From JAJKIV01 sp036741775 (GTDB taxonomy: Bacteria; Gemmatimonadota; Gemmatimonadetes; Gemmatimonadales; Gemmatimonadaceae): a stretch of 64,000 bases of DNA. The stretch lies in contig DAINRQ010000013.1 in assembly GCA_036741775.1 (NCBI GenBank), forward strand, positions 1-64,000, written 5' to 3'. How positions within the stretch are numbered: position 1 is the stretch's first letter; every line of letters begins with the position of its first letter. The notes under the pieces are model-generated. The model was not told the origin of the DNA, searched no databases, and saw only the letters and a list, made by a program, of their open reading frames with translations. Both the position numbers and the translations under genes were made by a program. Of this stretch, positions 42,453 through 51,014 are shown piece after piece.

Positions 42453-44372
42453 TCACATTCGGAGTCGCTCGTGCAGAAGGCAGATGCTGCCCATCCACAT
42501 GAGCATCGGGTCCGCTCTGTTCCTCGCCGCCGCGTCCATCTTCGGCACCGCATCGAGAAACGCGGTCACCTTGTGGCGATCATAGATACCCGGCCCATCG
42601 AGCAGGTCGCTCCGCAGCGTGTCCTGCAGCAGGGTGAAGAGCTTCCCGCCCTGCTGGACCGTTGCCGGCGGTGACATGAACGGGTGCTTCTGCCGCCGGT
42701 AGACCGTGTCCGTGATGGCCGGCCGCGCGGCCTCACGCAGGAGCCACTTCTCGGTCATGCCGTTGATCTTCACCGAGACCGGCATGCGTGCTACCGCTTC
42801 GGCCACCCGGTGATCGAGGAAGGGGAGTCGCCCTTCCACCGAGTGCGCCATCTCCATCCGGTCGCCGAGGTTGCTCAGGATGTAGTTCGGCAGCGACGTC
42901 TTGCCCCAGATGTAGAGGGACTGATTGACCGCATCGCGACCGACGAGCTGGTGCTCCACATCCAGACCGTTGAGCAGGAGCCGGTAGGTGTCACGTCCCG
43001 CGAACGCGCCGGTGAAGTCGTCGCTCGCGAGCGACAGGAGCCCGGCGCCGAGCCCCGCCCAGACCTCGAGCTGCGAGGGCACGAAGCCGAGTATCCGCCT
43101 GACGCCGTCGAGGTCCACGCGGCCCTGCGGCATGAGCATGCCCGACGACACCCGGTTCGCCTGCGCCAGCTCGGCGAGTAGGCGCTCCTTCATCGCGGGG
43201 TCGAATCCGTTCCGGCCGTAGAGCACCGCATCCCGGCGGAAATGCGGGTACCCGGCGAGGATCTCGTCGCTCCCTTCCCCGGTGAGCACGACCTTGATGC
43301 CGTCGTCACGTACCGCCTTACTCAGCAGGAACTTCGCGACGACGTGCGCGTTCGCGAACGGCCGCTCAGCGTGATAGAGCGCGTCAGAGAAATGGTCGGC
43401 GGTGTGTTCCGACCGGATGTCGATGCGGCGGAACTCCGCGCCCGAGAGTGCGGCCTGCTCCTCGGCGATCGCGCGCTCGTCGTAGTCCACGTGGTCGAAC
43501 GACAGCGTGTAGGCGCGCAGGGGCTGCGACGCGAGCCGGGAGGCGACGCCGAGCACGGCGCACGAATCGATGCCGCCGCTCAGGTAGCAGGCGACGGGGA
43601 CGTCCGCGCGAAGGCGAAGCTTGACGGCCTGCTCGAACTCGTGCGCGAACGTCGCCACGGAATCGCGTGGGTCGCCGTGCGTCGACAGCTCGTCCGCCGT
43701 GGGATAGTCCCAGTCCCAGTACGGGGCGACGCGCACGTGTTCCCCGTCGGTCGTGAGGTAATGGCCCGGTGGAACCTGGTGGATCCCCGCGCATAACGAG
43801 CGATCGGGCGCGTGCGTGACGAAGTGGACGTCGTAGAGCATCTCGCGGTCCCACCGAAGCGGGACGCCGAGCTCCGTGAACGCCTTCATTTCCGACGCGA
43901 GGTAGAACGCGCCGTCGTAGACCGTGTAGTAGAGCGGCTTGATCCCGAACCGGTCGCGCGCCGCGAACAGGACGCCATCGCGCGCGTCCCAGATGGCGAA
44001 CGCGTATTCGCCGCGGAGCGTGTGTACGGATCGCGGACCCCGATCCTCGTAGAGGTGCAGGGCAATCTCGGAATCCGAGCGGGTGCGGAACGTGTGACCG
44101 TCCCGCTCGAGGTCGGACCGAATGCGCTCGAAGTCGTAGAACTCGCCGTTCACGACGACGTGGAGCTGCCCGTCTTCGCTGGCGATGGGCTGCGCGCCGG
44201 TGGCGAGGTCAATGATGCTCAGTCGCGCGTGCCCGAGCCCCGCGCGACATCGCGGATCGACCCAGACGCGCCAGCCGTCGGGACCGCGATGATGGAGTTT
44301 TCGGGTCGCTCGACCGAGTGATTCGGCGGACACACCGCCGTCCCGGGAGACGACTGCAACGATGCCGCACAT
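42453..44372 (-). CDS. asnB: Asparagine synthase (glutamine-hydrolysing)
   Basis: 639 residues from ATG 44372. The N-terminal class II glutamine amidotransferase domain starts CGIVAVVSRDG, with Cys2 as nucleophile, followed by HHRGPDGW, GHARLSIIDL, VNGEFYD and FAIWDA. The synthetase domain has the ATP loop CYLSGGIDSCAVLG and TGEGSDEILAGYPHF. The enzyme makes asparagine from aspartate, ATP and glutamine; some family members amidate peptides or polysaccharide sugars instead. Length matches AsnB. It converges with the hybrid kinase (4 bp apart). Confidence 0.95.
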   Translation of the reverse strand: MCGIVAVVSRDGGVSAESLGRATRKLHHRGPDGWRVWVDPRCRAGLGHARLSIIDLATGAQPIASEDGQLHVVVNGEFYDFERIRSDLERDGHTFRTRSDSEIALHLYEDRGPRSVHTLRGEYAFAIWDARDGVLFAARDRFGIKPLYYTVYDGAFYLASEMKAFTELGVPLRWDREMLYDVHFVTHAPDRSLCAGIHQVPPGHYLTTDGEHVRVAPYWDWDYPTADELSTHGDPRDSVATFAHEFEQAVKLRLRADVPVACYLSGGIDSCAVLGVASRLASQPLRAYTLSFDHVDYDERAIAEEQAALSGAEFRRIDIRSEHTADHFSDALYHAERPFANAHVVAKFLLSKAVRDDGIKVVLTGEGSDEILAGYPHFRRDAVLYGRNGFDPAMKERLLAELAQANRVSSGMLMPQGRVDLDGVRRILGFVPSQLEVWAGLGAGLLSLASDDFTGAFAGRDTYRLLLNGLDVEHQLVGRDAVNQSLYIWGKTSLPNYILSNLGDRMEMAHSVEGRLPFLDHRVAEAVARMPVSVKINGMTEKWLLREAARPAITDTVYRRQKHPFMSPPATVQQGGKLFTLLQDTLRSDLLDGPGIYDRHKVTAFLDAVPKMDAAARNRADPMLMWMGSICLLHERLRM

Positions 44373-44543
44373 GGATCGAATTTCGCGATCGGGCGGCGTC
44401 GAACAATCTGGCGTGGGGATGGTCTGGACCCTGACGATGGTCAGGGCTCCGAGCTCCGAGCTGCTGTTGCCGGGTCAGCTCCTCTGGAGGCCGCTCCGCA
44501 ATCTGTCACGACGCTCGTTGTACCCTGACGGTTCAGCGACGAA

Positions 44544-44867
44544 ATGATTTGGGATGCACCCCTTGGATGGCATGCCGCGGCAGTCGTCCGTCCGAGAATC
44601 ACGATCCGCTACGAGGGCGAGACAATTGGCGATTTCTCGGCGGACTTCTTCGTTGACGGAGGGGTGATCGCCGAGGTCAAGGCGGTGCGTGCGATCAACT
44701 CCGAGCATGAGAAACAGCTCGTGCACTATCTCAGCGCTACTGGGATCGACATCGGGCTGCTACTGAACTTCGGATCTCCGCGGCTCGAGTTCCGACGGAA
44801 GGCGCGACTCTATCTGCCGCATTCAGGCCGCTCTGGGAACGGCAAAAGACAGGATGGACAGGATTAA
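44544..44867 (+). pseudogene. Truncated GxxExxY (PDDEXK_3) nuclease-like gene
   Basis: 107 codons from ATG 44544. The body matches GxxExxY proteins: ITIRYEGETIGDFSADFFVD, VIAEVKAVRAINSEHEKQLV, then HYLSATGIDIGLLLNFGSPR. The D ... ExK core (ADFFVDGGVIAEVKA) of PDDEXK_3 nucleases is kept. The first 35-40 residues of the family, including the GxxExxY motif helix and the first strand, are missing and replaced by an unrelated start. I could not find them in other frames upstream. It is therefore probably a remnant, perhaps still translated. Its 3' end runs into the 9-bp ACAGGATTA-type repeat. Confidence 0.65.
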
Positions 44868-44875
44868 CAGGATGG
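44849..44875 (+). repeat. 9-bp-period repeat at the end of the GxxExxY gene
   Basis: Three adjacent 9-mers: ACAGGATGG, ACAGGATTA, ACAGGATGG. The array overlaps the stop region of the truncated GxxExxY gene. A different 9-bp unit (GCCGATTTC) lies at 47264-47528. Confidence 0.75.
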
Positions 44876-45003
44876 CGAAGATGACTCGCGCGGCAGCACG
44901 GTCGCTCTCGCAAGCGGCCTGAAAGAGAGAAGGGAACGGTCCAGAATGCTCCATCCAGTGTGACGTCCGTGCGTAGAAGCCGCTCGGCGCACATGTTTCA
45001 ACC

Positions 45004-45474
45004 ATGACCAGCACCCGGCCCGTATCCGCGACGGCGCGCTCGCATCCAGAGGGCTCCGAGCTCAACTCTCCGGTCTTGCTGTACGATGGCCTCTGCGGAT
45101 TCTGCAACGGCGCCGTGCAGTTCGTGCTGAAACGCGACCGCCGGAGCCGGCTGCAGTACGCCACATTGCAGGGGGACTTCGCGCGTGAAGTAACCGCTCG
45201 GCACCCGGAGCTCGCTGGCATCGACTCGCTCGTTCTCGTCGAGACGGACGCCCGGACCGGACAGGAGCGAGTCTACATCCGCTCCGCCGGCGCGCTGCGG
45301 ACGGCGCGCTACCTCGATGGGGCCTGGCCCCTAACGCGAGTATTCCTCGTCGTCCCTCGGCCCGTGCGAGACTGGGCGTACGACCTGTTCGCGAAGTGGC
45401 GGTACCGACTGTTCGGGCGCTACGACTCCTGCCCCATCCCCACCCCGGAGCAACGAGCGCGCTTCATCGACTAG
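45004..45474 (+). CDS. DCC-family thiol-disulfide oxidoreductase (DUF393)
   Basis: 156 residues from ATG 45004. The family motif YDGLCGFCNGAVQFVLKRDR lies near residues 28-48 and contains the DxxCxxC thiol pair. Later segments RLQYATLQGDF, GIDSLVLVET, IRSAGALRTARYL and LFAKWRYRLFGRYDSCPIPT are as in DUF393 proteins; the last carries a third Cys. DCC proteins have a thioredoxin-like active site, but their partner redox pathway is not known. It leads a group of four plus-strand genes to 47188 that are probably not all one operon. Confidence 0.9.
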   Translation: MTSTRPVSATARSHPEGSELNSPVLLYDGLCGFCNGAVQFVLKRDRRSRLQYATLQGDFAREVTARHPELAGIDSLVLVETDARTGQERVYIRSAGALRTARYLDGAWPLTRVFLVVPRPVRDWAYDLFAKWRYRLFGRYDSCPIPTPEQRARFID

Positions 45475-45538
45475 CGGATCGAGGCGTGTTGTGGCCATGC
45501 TATACTACGGACCACCCTCGACCCTCCGAGCCCCAAGG

Positions 45539-46027
45539 ATGACGATCGCACAGACCTTACTCCCGGAGTTCGACCTCGAGATGGCCAGCACCCGCAAGGC
45601 CATTGCGCGTGTGCCCACCGAGAAAGCCGACTGGAAGCCCCACCCGAAGTCGTTTTCCCTCGCACATCTGACGCAGCTCATCGCGACCATGCCCGGGTGG
45701 ATCGTCAACATGGCCACCCAGACCGAGCTGGATCTCGCCGAGGGGCCTGGTTACAGCAATCAGAGCACCGAGTCGCTCCTCGACACGTTCGACACGCTCG
45801 TCGCCAAGGCGCGGGCCGCGCTCGCCGCCAGCTCCGATGCGGACCTCGAGGTGCCGTGGTCGCTCAAGCGCAGCGGTACCGTGCTCTTCACGTTGCCGCG
45901 CGCCGCCACCATCCGGCAGACGATCAATCATCTCATCCATCACCGGGGCCAACTCACGGTCTATCTGCGTCTGATCGATGTCCCCGTCCCCTCCATGTAC
46001 GGCCCTACCGCCGACGAGCCCTGGTAG
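45539..46027 (+). CDS. DinB-family protein
   Basis: 162 residues from ATG 45539, which I prefer over ATG 45497 and GTG 45491 because homology starts there (TIAQTLLPEFDLEMASTRKA). Four-helix metal-binding fold of the DinB/YfiT type: HPKSFSLAHLTQLIATMPGW holds the first His, and TIRQTINHLIHHRGQLTVYL the later His-His pair that completes the usual His triad. Many DinB-fold members are thiol S-transferases using bacillithiol, mycothiol or other thiols; in this lineage the cofactor is unknown. TATACT at 45501 may be a promoter -10 element. Confidence 0.85.
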   Translation: MTIAQTLLPEFDLEMASTRKAIARVPTEKADWKPHPKSFSLAHLTQLIATMPGWIVNMATQTELDLAEGPGYSNQSTESLLDTFDTLVAKARAALAASSDADLEVPWSLKRSGTVLFTLPRAATIRQTINHLIHHRGQLTVYLRLIDVPVPSMYGPTADEPW

Positions 46028-46074
46028 CCGCGGTGACCGCGGCACGTTAGGCACGCGAGAACCAACGAGCCGAG

Positions 46075-46575
46075 ATGCGGGTTACCGACCGCGGCACGAT
46101 GCTCGTCATCCAGGACACGCCCGGCTGCCTGTGGATCTTCGGGACGTGGTTCATGGCCGGTGGCGCCATCGCCCTCGCGATGCCGTTCGTCGCCGTGAAC
46201 CGCGCCGACGTGTCGCTCTGGACCAAGATCCTCGTCTTCGCCATCGGGACCGTCACGGTCGCGGCCGGGTGGTACACGATCCGCAAGAGCCCCACGACGC
46301 ACACCGAGCTCGACGCCACCAGCGGCCGGGTGCGTGTGCGATCGCGCGTGCCGTTCAGCGGCACCCACGTCGACGACTTCGCATTCGGCGACATCGGCGT
46401 CGTCCAGGTCCTTCCCTCCCGCGACTCCGACGGCGACGAGCAGTTCTCCTTGCGCCTCCTGTTGCGCGACGGCCGGGCGATTGCCCTTCACACGAATCCG
46501 TCCGGAAGCAGAGGCGCCGTCGAACGCGTCGCCGAGCGCATCCGCGAATACCTCGGCGTCCGCGCTCAGACCTGA
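46075..46575 (+). CDS. Membrane protein with two helices and a PH-like tail
   Basis: 166 residues from ATG 46075. Helix pair at LWIFGTWFMAGGAIALAMPF and ILVFAIGTVTVAAGWYTIRK near residues 19-70. A soluble beta-rich domain follows (TSGRVRVRSRVPFSG, then RLLLRDGRAIALHTNPSGSR). The layout of two helices followed by a beta-sheet domain resembles small bacterial PH-domain-like membrane proteins, but similarity is weak. It is followed 19 bp later by the LURP-one-like gene and may be co-transcribed with it. Confidence 0.65.
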   Translation: MRVTDRGTMLVIQDTPGCLWIFGTWFMAGGAIALAMPFVAVNRADVSLWTKILVFAIGTVTVAAGWYTIRKSPTTHTELDATSGRVRVRSRVPFSGTHVDDFAFGDIGVVQVLPSRDSDGDEQFSLRLLLRDGRAIALHTNPSGSRGAVERVAERIREYLGVRAQT

Positions 46576-46594
46576 CCTCCTCGCGACCACTGCC

Positions 46595-47188
46595 ATGGCG
46601 ATGGTGTATCCGCTCGAGCTGCGCTTCAAACTGCTGGCGATCGCGTCGCAGATCTGGGTACGCGATGGTGCCGGCCACCTCCTCTGCTACGTCAAGCAGA
46701 AGGCGTTCAAGCTGCGGGAAGCTGTGAAGATCTTCGGCGACGAGGAGCAGACGCGCCTCCTCTACACCATCGGCGCCGATCGCATCCTCGACTTTTCCGC
46801 CGAGTATCGCATTGCCGACGCCTCGGGCCAGCCGCTCGGCGTCGTAAAGCGACGCGGCATGCGCTCGCTCTGGCGCGCGCAGTACGATGTGCTGCGCGAT
46901 GGACAACCCGTCTTCGGGATCCAGGAGGAGAACCCGTGGGTGAAGCTCATCGACGGGGTGATCGGGGAGATCCCGATCATCGGGATGTTCACCGGCTACC
47001 TGCTCCACCCCGCGTACGTCGTCACGGTCGCGTCGTCAGGCACGCCCGCGCTGCGGTTGGTGAAACGCCCCGCGCTCTTCGAGGGACGCTACCAGGTCGA
47101 GCAGAAGCTCGCGCTGAGCGACGACGACGAGAGGCTCGCCGTGCTCGCCATCCTCATGATGCTGTTACTCGAGCGGAGCCGAGGATGA
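46595..47188 (+). CDS. LURP-one-related / tubby-like protein
   Basis: 197 residues from ATG 46595. Pattern of the LOR (tubby C-terminal-like, phospholipid-scramblase-related) fold: YPLELRFKLLAIASQIWVRD, then GHLLCYVKQKAFKLREAVKI, IFGDEEQTRLLYTIGADRIL, DFSAEYRIADASGQPLGVVK and MRSLWRAQYDVLRDGQPVFG. It ends with a hydrophobic stretch around LLHPAYVVTVAS. In bacteria these proteins are thought to bind membranes or phosphoinositide-like lipids, but no role is established. It is near the end of a plus-strand set, followed by a repeat-rich gap to 47638. Confidence 0.8.
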   Translation: MAMVYPLELRFKLLAIASQIWVRDGAGHLLCYVKQKAFKLREAVKIFGDEEQTRLLYTIGADRILDFSAEYRIADASGQPLGVVKRRGMRSLWRAQYDVLRDGQPVFGIQEENPWVKLIDGVIGEIPIIGMFTGYLLHPAYVVTVASSGTPALRLVKRPALFEGRYQVEQKLALSDDDERLAVLAILMMLLLERSRG

Positions 47189-47263
47189 TGAGCACGGCCG
47201 CTGGCGCCCGTGAGGTTGCATTGGTCTCGACAGGAGCCGATCTACCGGGAAGCTCGGGAAAAA

Positions 47264-47528
47264 ACATGAGCGCCGATTGGGCCGATTTCACCGATTTCGC
47301 AGAAGCGCTCTACTGGGACGCCTACTCGCGCCAGCGGCCAGGGACGGTGGGGCCGGCATCCAGAACGAGGGGAAACGGATGCCGGCCCTCGCGACCGCAT
47401 CTCGTGACTCCGTCGCGCTGCGTTCGAACGGTCGGTTAGGACTCTGACCCCTGACGGAGCGGTTCCTTGCGCTCCACAACCCTCCGCACGGAGGGCTTCT
47501 GCGATATCGGCGAAATCGGCGTTCATGT
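47264..47528. repeat. Inverted pair of GCCGATTTC 9-bp arrays
   Basis: The left array (47264-47310) reads ACATGAGC then GCCGATTGG, GCCGATTTC, ACCGATTTC and GCAGAAGC. The right array (47491-47528) is its reverse complement with one 9-bp unit fewer. The two enclose about 180 bp that contain the 47351-47389 hairpin. No gene is seen in 47189-47638; the short frames here are repeat translations. Confidence 0.7.
47351..47389. repeat. REP-like hairpin with GCATCCAGAACG core
   Basis: GGGCCGGCATCC (47351-47362) and GGATGCCGGCCC (47378-47389) are exact complements (12 bp) around a 15-base loop AGAACGAGGGGAAAC. The stem and loop start match the arms of the 12212-12456 element. It is nested inside the 9-bp-array pair. 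Confidence 0.75.
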
Positions 47529-47540
47529 TTCTCCGATCCT

Positions 47541-47570
47541 CCCGGTAGAGGGGCCAAGCCCTCTACCGGG
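47541..47570. repeat. CCCGGTAGAGGG hairpin
   Basis: CCCGGTAGAGGG (47541-47552) and CCCTCTACCGGG (47559-47570) are exact complements with a six-base loop. The word also occurs near 38590 and, altered, at 15244-15260. A CTCGGAATGAC word follows at 47611, near the stop of the next gene. Confidence 0.65.
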
Positions 47571-47638
47571 ATGCCTGCGCTTCCTCATCACCCGCTTCGC
47601 GGGTACCCGGCTCGGAATGACAGCTGGCTCGAAGGACG

Positions 47639-49672
47639 TCAGGGCACCACCCGCCTCGGATCGATCCGCACCACCCACAGGCCGTTGATCATGTCGTTGA
47701 CGTAGGCGAGGCCATTCTTCACGACCACGCCCCACGTCATCGTCTTGTTAGGCACGACGCCCGTCGAGTCCGAGGGGAGCATCTCGACGATCGTGCGCCC
47801 CTGGGCCTTGAGGTCACCGCGCAGCTCGCCGCTCACGTCGAACGCGTGGAACCCGCCGTTGTACGCGCCCACGTACAGCGTATCCCCGGCCGCCCAGACG
47901 TTATGCACGCCGCCGTACTCGGGCTCGTACCACGCCACGGACTTTGGACGCTCGATATCGCTCACGTCGATCACCTGGAGGCGGCCGTAGGCGCGAATCG
48001 ATGCCACGTCCCACGTACCGGTCGGCGCGACCGGCGGGAACACCTCGTCGGCAATGAAGACGTAGTTCCTGTGCCGCCACGCCGTGTGCGTGCCACTGAT
48101 GAACCCCGGCCCGTAATCCGCCGTCGCACCCGGGTAGAGCGCTTCGGCGTTGTACCGATAGTTGCTGACGAGCTTCGGGTCTGACGGCGTGCCCCCCTTG
48201 ATCCCGTTGCCCACGTCGAGGATCACGAGGCCGTCGCTCCAGTAGCTCACGTAGGCGAGTCCATCCTTGACATCGATGTCGTGCAGCGACCGCCCCGCCC
48301 TCGTCTCCCTCGGCTTCCACTCGGCGACGCGCTTCGGGGTCAAGGGGTCGTTGAGGTCGATGATGTTGAGTGACCCGGTACCGCTGTTCGTGAGATAGAC
48401 GTGCGTGCCGTGCTTCGGGTGCGTGTAGACGAACGCGGAGTGCACCCCCGCGGTCACGCCGTCGGTGAACTCCGCGACCGGCTTCGGGTGCGCGGGGTCG
48501 GCCGTGGACGCGATGACGATCCCGTTCCTGCGGTCGGCCGCGCCCTCGCGCGTGAACACCATCCACTTCCCGTCCTCGGTCGTCATCAGGTCGTTCATTG
48601 ACCGCGAGTTCGCCATGATCGAATCCGTGATCACCGGCTTCGACGGATCACTGACATCGATCGCGTAGATGCGGTCCCCGCCTAACGTGGTGCCGAGGTA
48701 GGCGTGTTTCCCGTCGGGGTGGATCCAGAGCTCGCTCGTGTAGAAGTCCTTGCGCGGCAAGCGTCCGACGACGGTCGTCGTTCGGCGAACGTCGCGCGGG
48801 GCAAGCGTGACGGTCGCGTCCACGGTCTCACTGCCGAGTGTGGCGGTCACGACGTACGTGCCGGGCGTGTTGCCGACGAACGCACCATCATCGTCGATCG
48901 CGCCGTTGCCCGGCGAGAAGCTCCATGCGGGGGTGAGCCCGTTGATCGTCTGGCCGCGCGCGTCTTTCGCGGTGATCGAGAACCGCACGACGTCACCCTG
49001 ACGCGCGCGGGCGCGGTCGGGCGTCAGTGTCACCGTAACACCCGCGGACGGGATGACCCGCACCGTCGTGGCCGATGTCACCGCGCCAACGCGAGCGGTG
49101 ATGGTCGCGGTGCCGGGCGCGAGGGCCGAGAGGACGCCGTCAGTGACGCGGACGACGGTCGGGCTCGAGCTCGTCCATGTTACCTGATCGTCGCGCGCAT
49201 CGCCGCTCCGGGTCAGCACGGTTGCCTGCAAGCGCAGCCGTTGTCCGGCGAGGAGCTTCGACACCGCCGGGGCAACGGCAATGCGTGCCGCCGGGCCCGG
49301 CGTGATGCGCACCTCGACTCGCTCGACCAGGGGCCGCCCACCGGGGACCATCGCCGTGATGGCGATCGGGATGGTGCCGGGAGACCCGGCGCGCACCCAG
49401 CCTAACGAGTCTACGGCGCCCTGAAAGCGGCCGCCCTGCGCCGTGAACCGCACGATGGCGCCCGGGATGACGTTGCCGCGGTCGTCGAGCGCCTGGACGT
49501 TCAGCCGGAGTGAGTCATCGACGGCCATCGTGCGGACGGCCGGCGTGACTCGCAGTCGAGCGACTGTCGGAACCGTACCCTGTGCGGCGAGGAGCCGGCC
49601 ATCTCCGGCAGCGATGGCGATCGCCGCGACAGGGATCGCGACATGTCGCGGCAAGTATCGAGAAAGACGCAT
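47639..49672 (-). CDS. Secreted Ig-like plus LVIVD-repeat protein
   Basis: 677 residues from ATG 49672 (the frame is open further into the upstream gene without homology). Signal peptide region RHVAIPVAAIAIAAGDGRLL. Residues about 35-300 form three Ig-like (BIG2-type) domains (RLRVTPAVRTMAVDDSLRLN and repeats with TWTSSSPTVVRVTDGVLSAL). The C-terminal half is a beta-propeller of LVIVD repeats: HAYLGTTLGGDRIYAIDVSD, SLNIIDLNDPLTPKRVAEWK, GLVILDVGNGIKGG, RLQVIDVSDIERPKSVAWYE. Probably periplasmic or surface, function unknown. It follows the HpcH-like gene by 47 bp and may be in its operon. Confidence 0.87.
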   Translation of the reverse strand: MRLSRYLPRHVAIPVAAIAIAAGDGRLLAAQGTVPTVARLRVTPAVRTMAVDDSLRLNVQALDDRGNVIPGAIVRFTAQGGRFQGAVDSLGWVRAGSPGTIPIAITAMVPGGRPLVERVEVRITPGPAARIAVAPAVSKLLAGQRLRLQATVLTRSGDARDDQVTWTSSSPTVVRVTDGVLSALAPGTATITARVGAVTSATTVRVIPSAGVTVTLTPDRARARQGDVVRFSITAKDARGQTINGLTPAWSFSPGNGAIDDDGAFVGNTPGTYVVTATLGSETVDATVTLAPRDVRRTTTVVGRLPRKDFYTSELWIHPDGKHAYLGTTLGGDRIYAIDVSDPSKPVITDSIMANSRSMNDLMTTEDGKWMVFTREGAADRRNGIVIASTADPAHPKPVAEFTDGVTAGVHSAFVYTHPKHGTHVYLTNSGTGSLNIIDLNDPLTPKRVAEWKPRETRAGRSLHDIDVKDGLAYVSYWSDGLVILDVGNGIKGGTPSDPKLVSNYRYNAEALYPGATADYGPGFISGTHTAWRHRNYVFIADEVFPPVAPTGTWDVASIRAYGRLQVIDVSDIERPKSVAWYEPEYGGVHNVWAAGDTLYVGAYNGGFHAFDVSGELRGDLKAQGRTIVEMLPSDSTGVVPNKTMTWGVVVKNGLAYVNDMINGLWVVRIDPRRVVP

Positions 49673-49719
49673 GACGAGCCCATCCGGTCGAGAGTTCGAG
49701 ATCGCAGTCGGCAATGAAC

Positions 49720-50721
49720 CTAACGCATGGTAGCACCCGGATCCGCTCGGCCCGCCACCTTTCTTCCGATGTCCACCGCTCGGAACCCCTGCTCGCCCCA
49801 CCCGATGATGAAGACGCTGAATCCCTGCTTCATCCGCAGCTCGATGTCGTTCGCGTTCGCCGGGTAGCCGCACGCGACGTTGAATTCCTTGCAGGCCGCG
49901 AGCACCTGTTGGATCGCCCCTTCCCATCCCTTCTCGTCGAACACGCGCTGTCCGCTCGCGTCGGTGGTGGTGAAGACGCCGCGCAGCGTCCCGGCACCGG
50001 GGAACAGTACCCCGATCCCCTTCACCGCCGCGATCTCGCGCACGCGGGCGAGCCCGGCCTTGCTCTCGACGATCGTGAAGTTCACGAGCTCTCCGCGCGG
50101 GTCGAGCGGCCAGACGTCGGCGCGCTCGCGGTACTCCTTCTCGCTCATCCCCCACATGGCCGGTGCATTCCCGACGGCGTCCGGCCGCGTCCCGCCGTTC
50201 GCCTTGAAGCGCATGGCCGCGAGCCCGGCCTTCACCTCCTCGGGACTCTCGACGTTGACGAACACGACGCCGTTGACGCCCAAGTCGAGCTGCCTCGCGA
50301 TGTTCTGGGCAGCCTTGGCGGGGTCGGGGGCGATCTCGTGCATCTTCACGAATAGCGGATGCGTGAGTCGCCCTGCGACCTTCGGTGCCACGCCGTTGTT
50401 CGTCATCCCCTTCGCGAACTCGACGAACGGCCCGTACCCCCGGTCGAAGTCTCCTTCCATGGAGCCGTCGAAGACGTAATCCGCGCCCGTGTAGCCTAAC
50501 GCGTCCTTCGCCAGCTCGGCGGGGCTCTTCTGACGCGCGGTGTCCGTTGTCGCCGGTGCGTTGCGAGGCGGACGGGCATTGCGCGGCGCGTAGATCCCGA
50601 ACACCGGCTGCTTCAGGGCCAGCAGGTCGACCACCGGATTGACGTGCTGGCCCGTCTGAGCGGACGCCGTCGTAGCGACCATCGTGGCAATCGCGATCGA
50701 CGCAAGCAACCGGGTACGCAT
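49720..50721 (-). CDS. Exported HpcH/HpaI-aldolase-like protein
   Basis: 333 residues from ATG 50721, with GGAGG nine bases upstream; ATG 50748 is in frame and also has GAGG nearby, so the start is uncertain. RLLASIAIATMVATTASAQ is a signal peptide. The TIM-barrel pattern of HpcH/HpaI aldolases/citrate-lyase-type enzymes is seen: KQPVFGIYAPRN, GADYVFDGSMEG, LDLGVNGVVFVNVESPEEVK, FTIVESKAGLARVREIAAVK, GIGVLFPGAGTLRG and CGYPANANDIELRMKQGFSV. Periplasmic location is unusual for this family; the role may be degradative or regulatory. The stop TAG lies in CGTTAGG. Confidence 0.85.
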   Translation of the reverse strand: MRTRLLASIAIATMVATTASAQTGQHVNPVVDLLALKQPVFGIYAPRNARPPRNAPATTDTARQKSPAELAKDALGYTGADYVFDGSMEGDFDRGYGPFVEFAKGMTNNGVAPKVAGRLTHPLFVKMHEIAPDPAKAAQNIARQLDLGVNGVVFVNVESPEEVKAGLAAMRFKANGGTRPDAVGNAPAMWGMSEKEYRERADVWPLDPRGELVNFTIVESKAGLARVREIAAVKGIGVLFPGAGTLRGVFTTTDASGQRVFDEKGWEGAIQQVLAACKEFNVACGYPANANDIELRMKQGFSVFIIGWGEQGFRAVDIGRKVAGRADPGATMR

Positions 50722-50860
50722 CTCGGCAATCCTCCGGACGGAATTCATGGCACCTCAGAAAGCGCGGGGAGCTCGACACAACAATGGAGGCGGTGTGTCA
50801 CCCCCGGCCAGAGGCATCCCCCTATTCCAGGGCGAAAGGGAGACCGCCGGATTGGCACGG

Positions 50861-50931
50861 TCAGTCATCAGTTAACAGTCAATCAGTCGGCAGTCATCAG
50901 TTGCGAGTCGTACCGTAATCAGTGATCAGTC
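50861..50931 (+). repeat. Degenerate CAGTC/CAGTT array, left of four-helix gene
   Basis: Irregular tandem of CAGT(C/T) words (such as TCAGTCATCAGTTAACAGTC). Mirrored in inverted orientation at 51481-51549 on the other side of the four-helix-bundle gene. No gene is seen in 50749-51014. Confidence 0.6.
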
Positions 50932-51014
50932 TGCTCTGTCGGACCCGCAGCGCAACAATATCGGTTGCGATCAATGGATGTCGGCTTCCGGTGCAGGGCG
51001 TCCTAGACTCCGGC

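Noticed and set aside
49673..50779. N-terminal extension of the Ig/LVIVD protein through the HpcH-like gene
   Set aside because: It is the HpcH-like gene in a shifted frame; a signal peptide starts at 49672.
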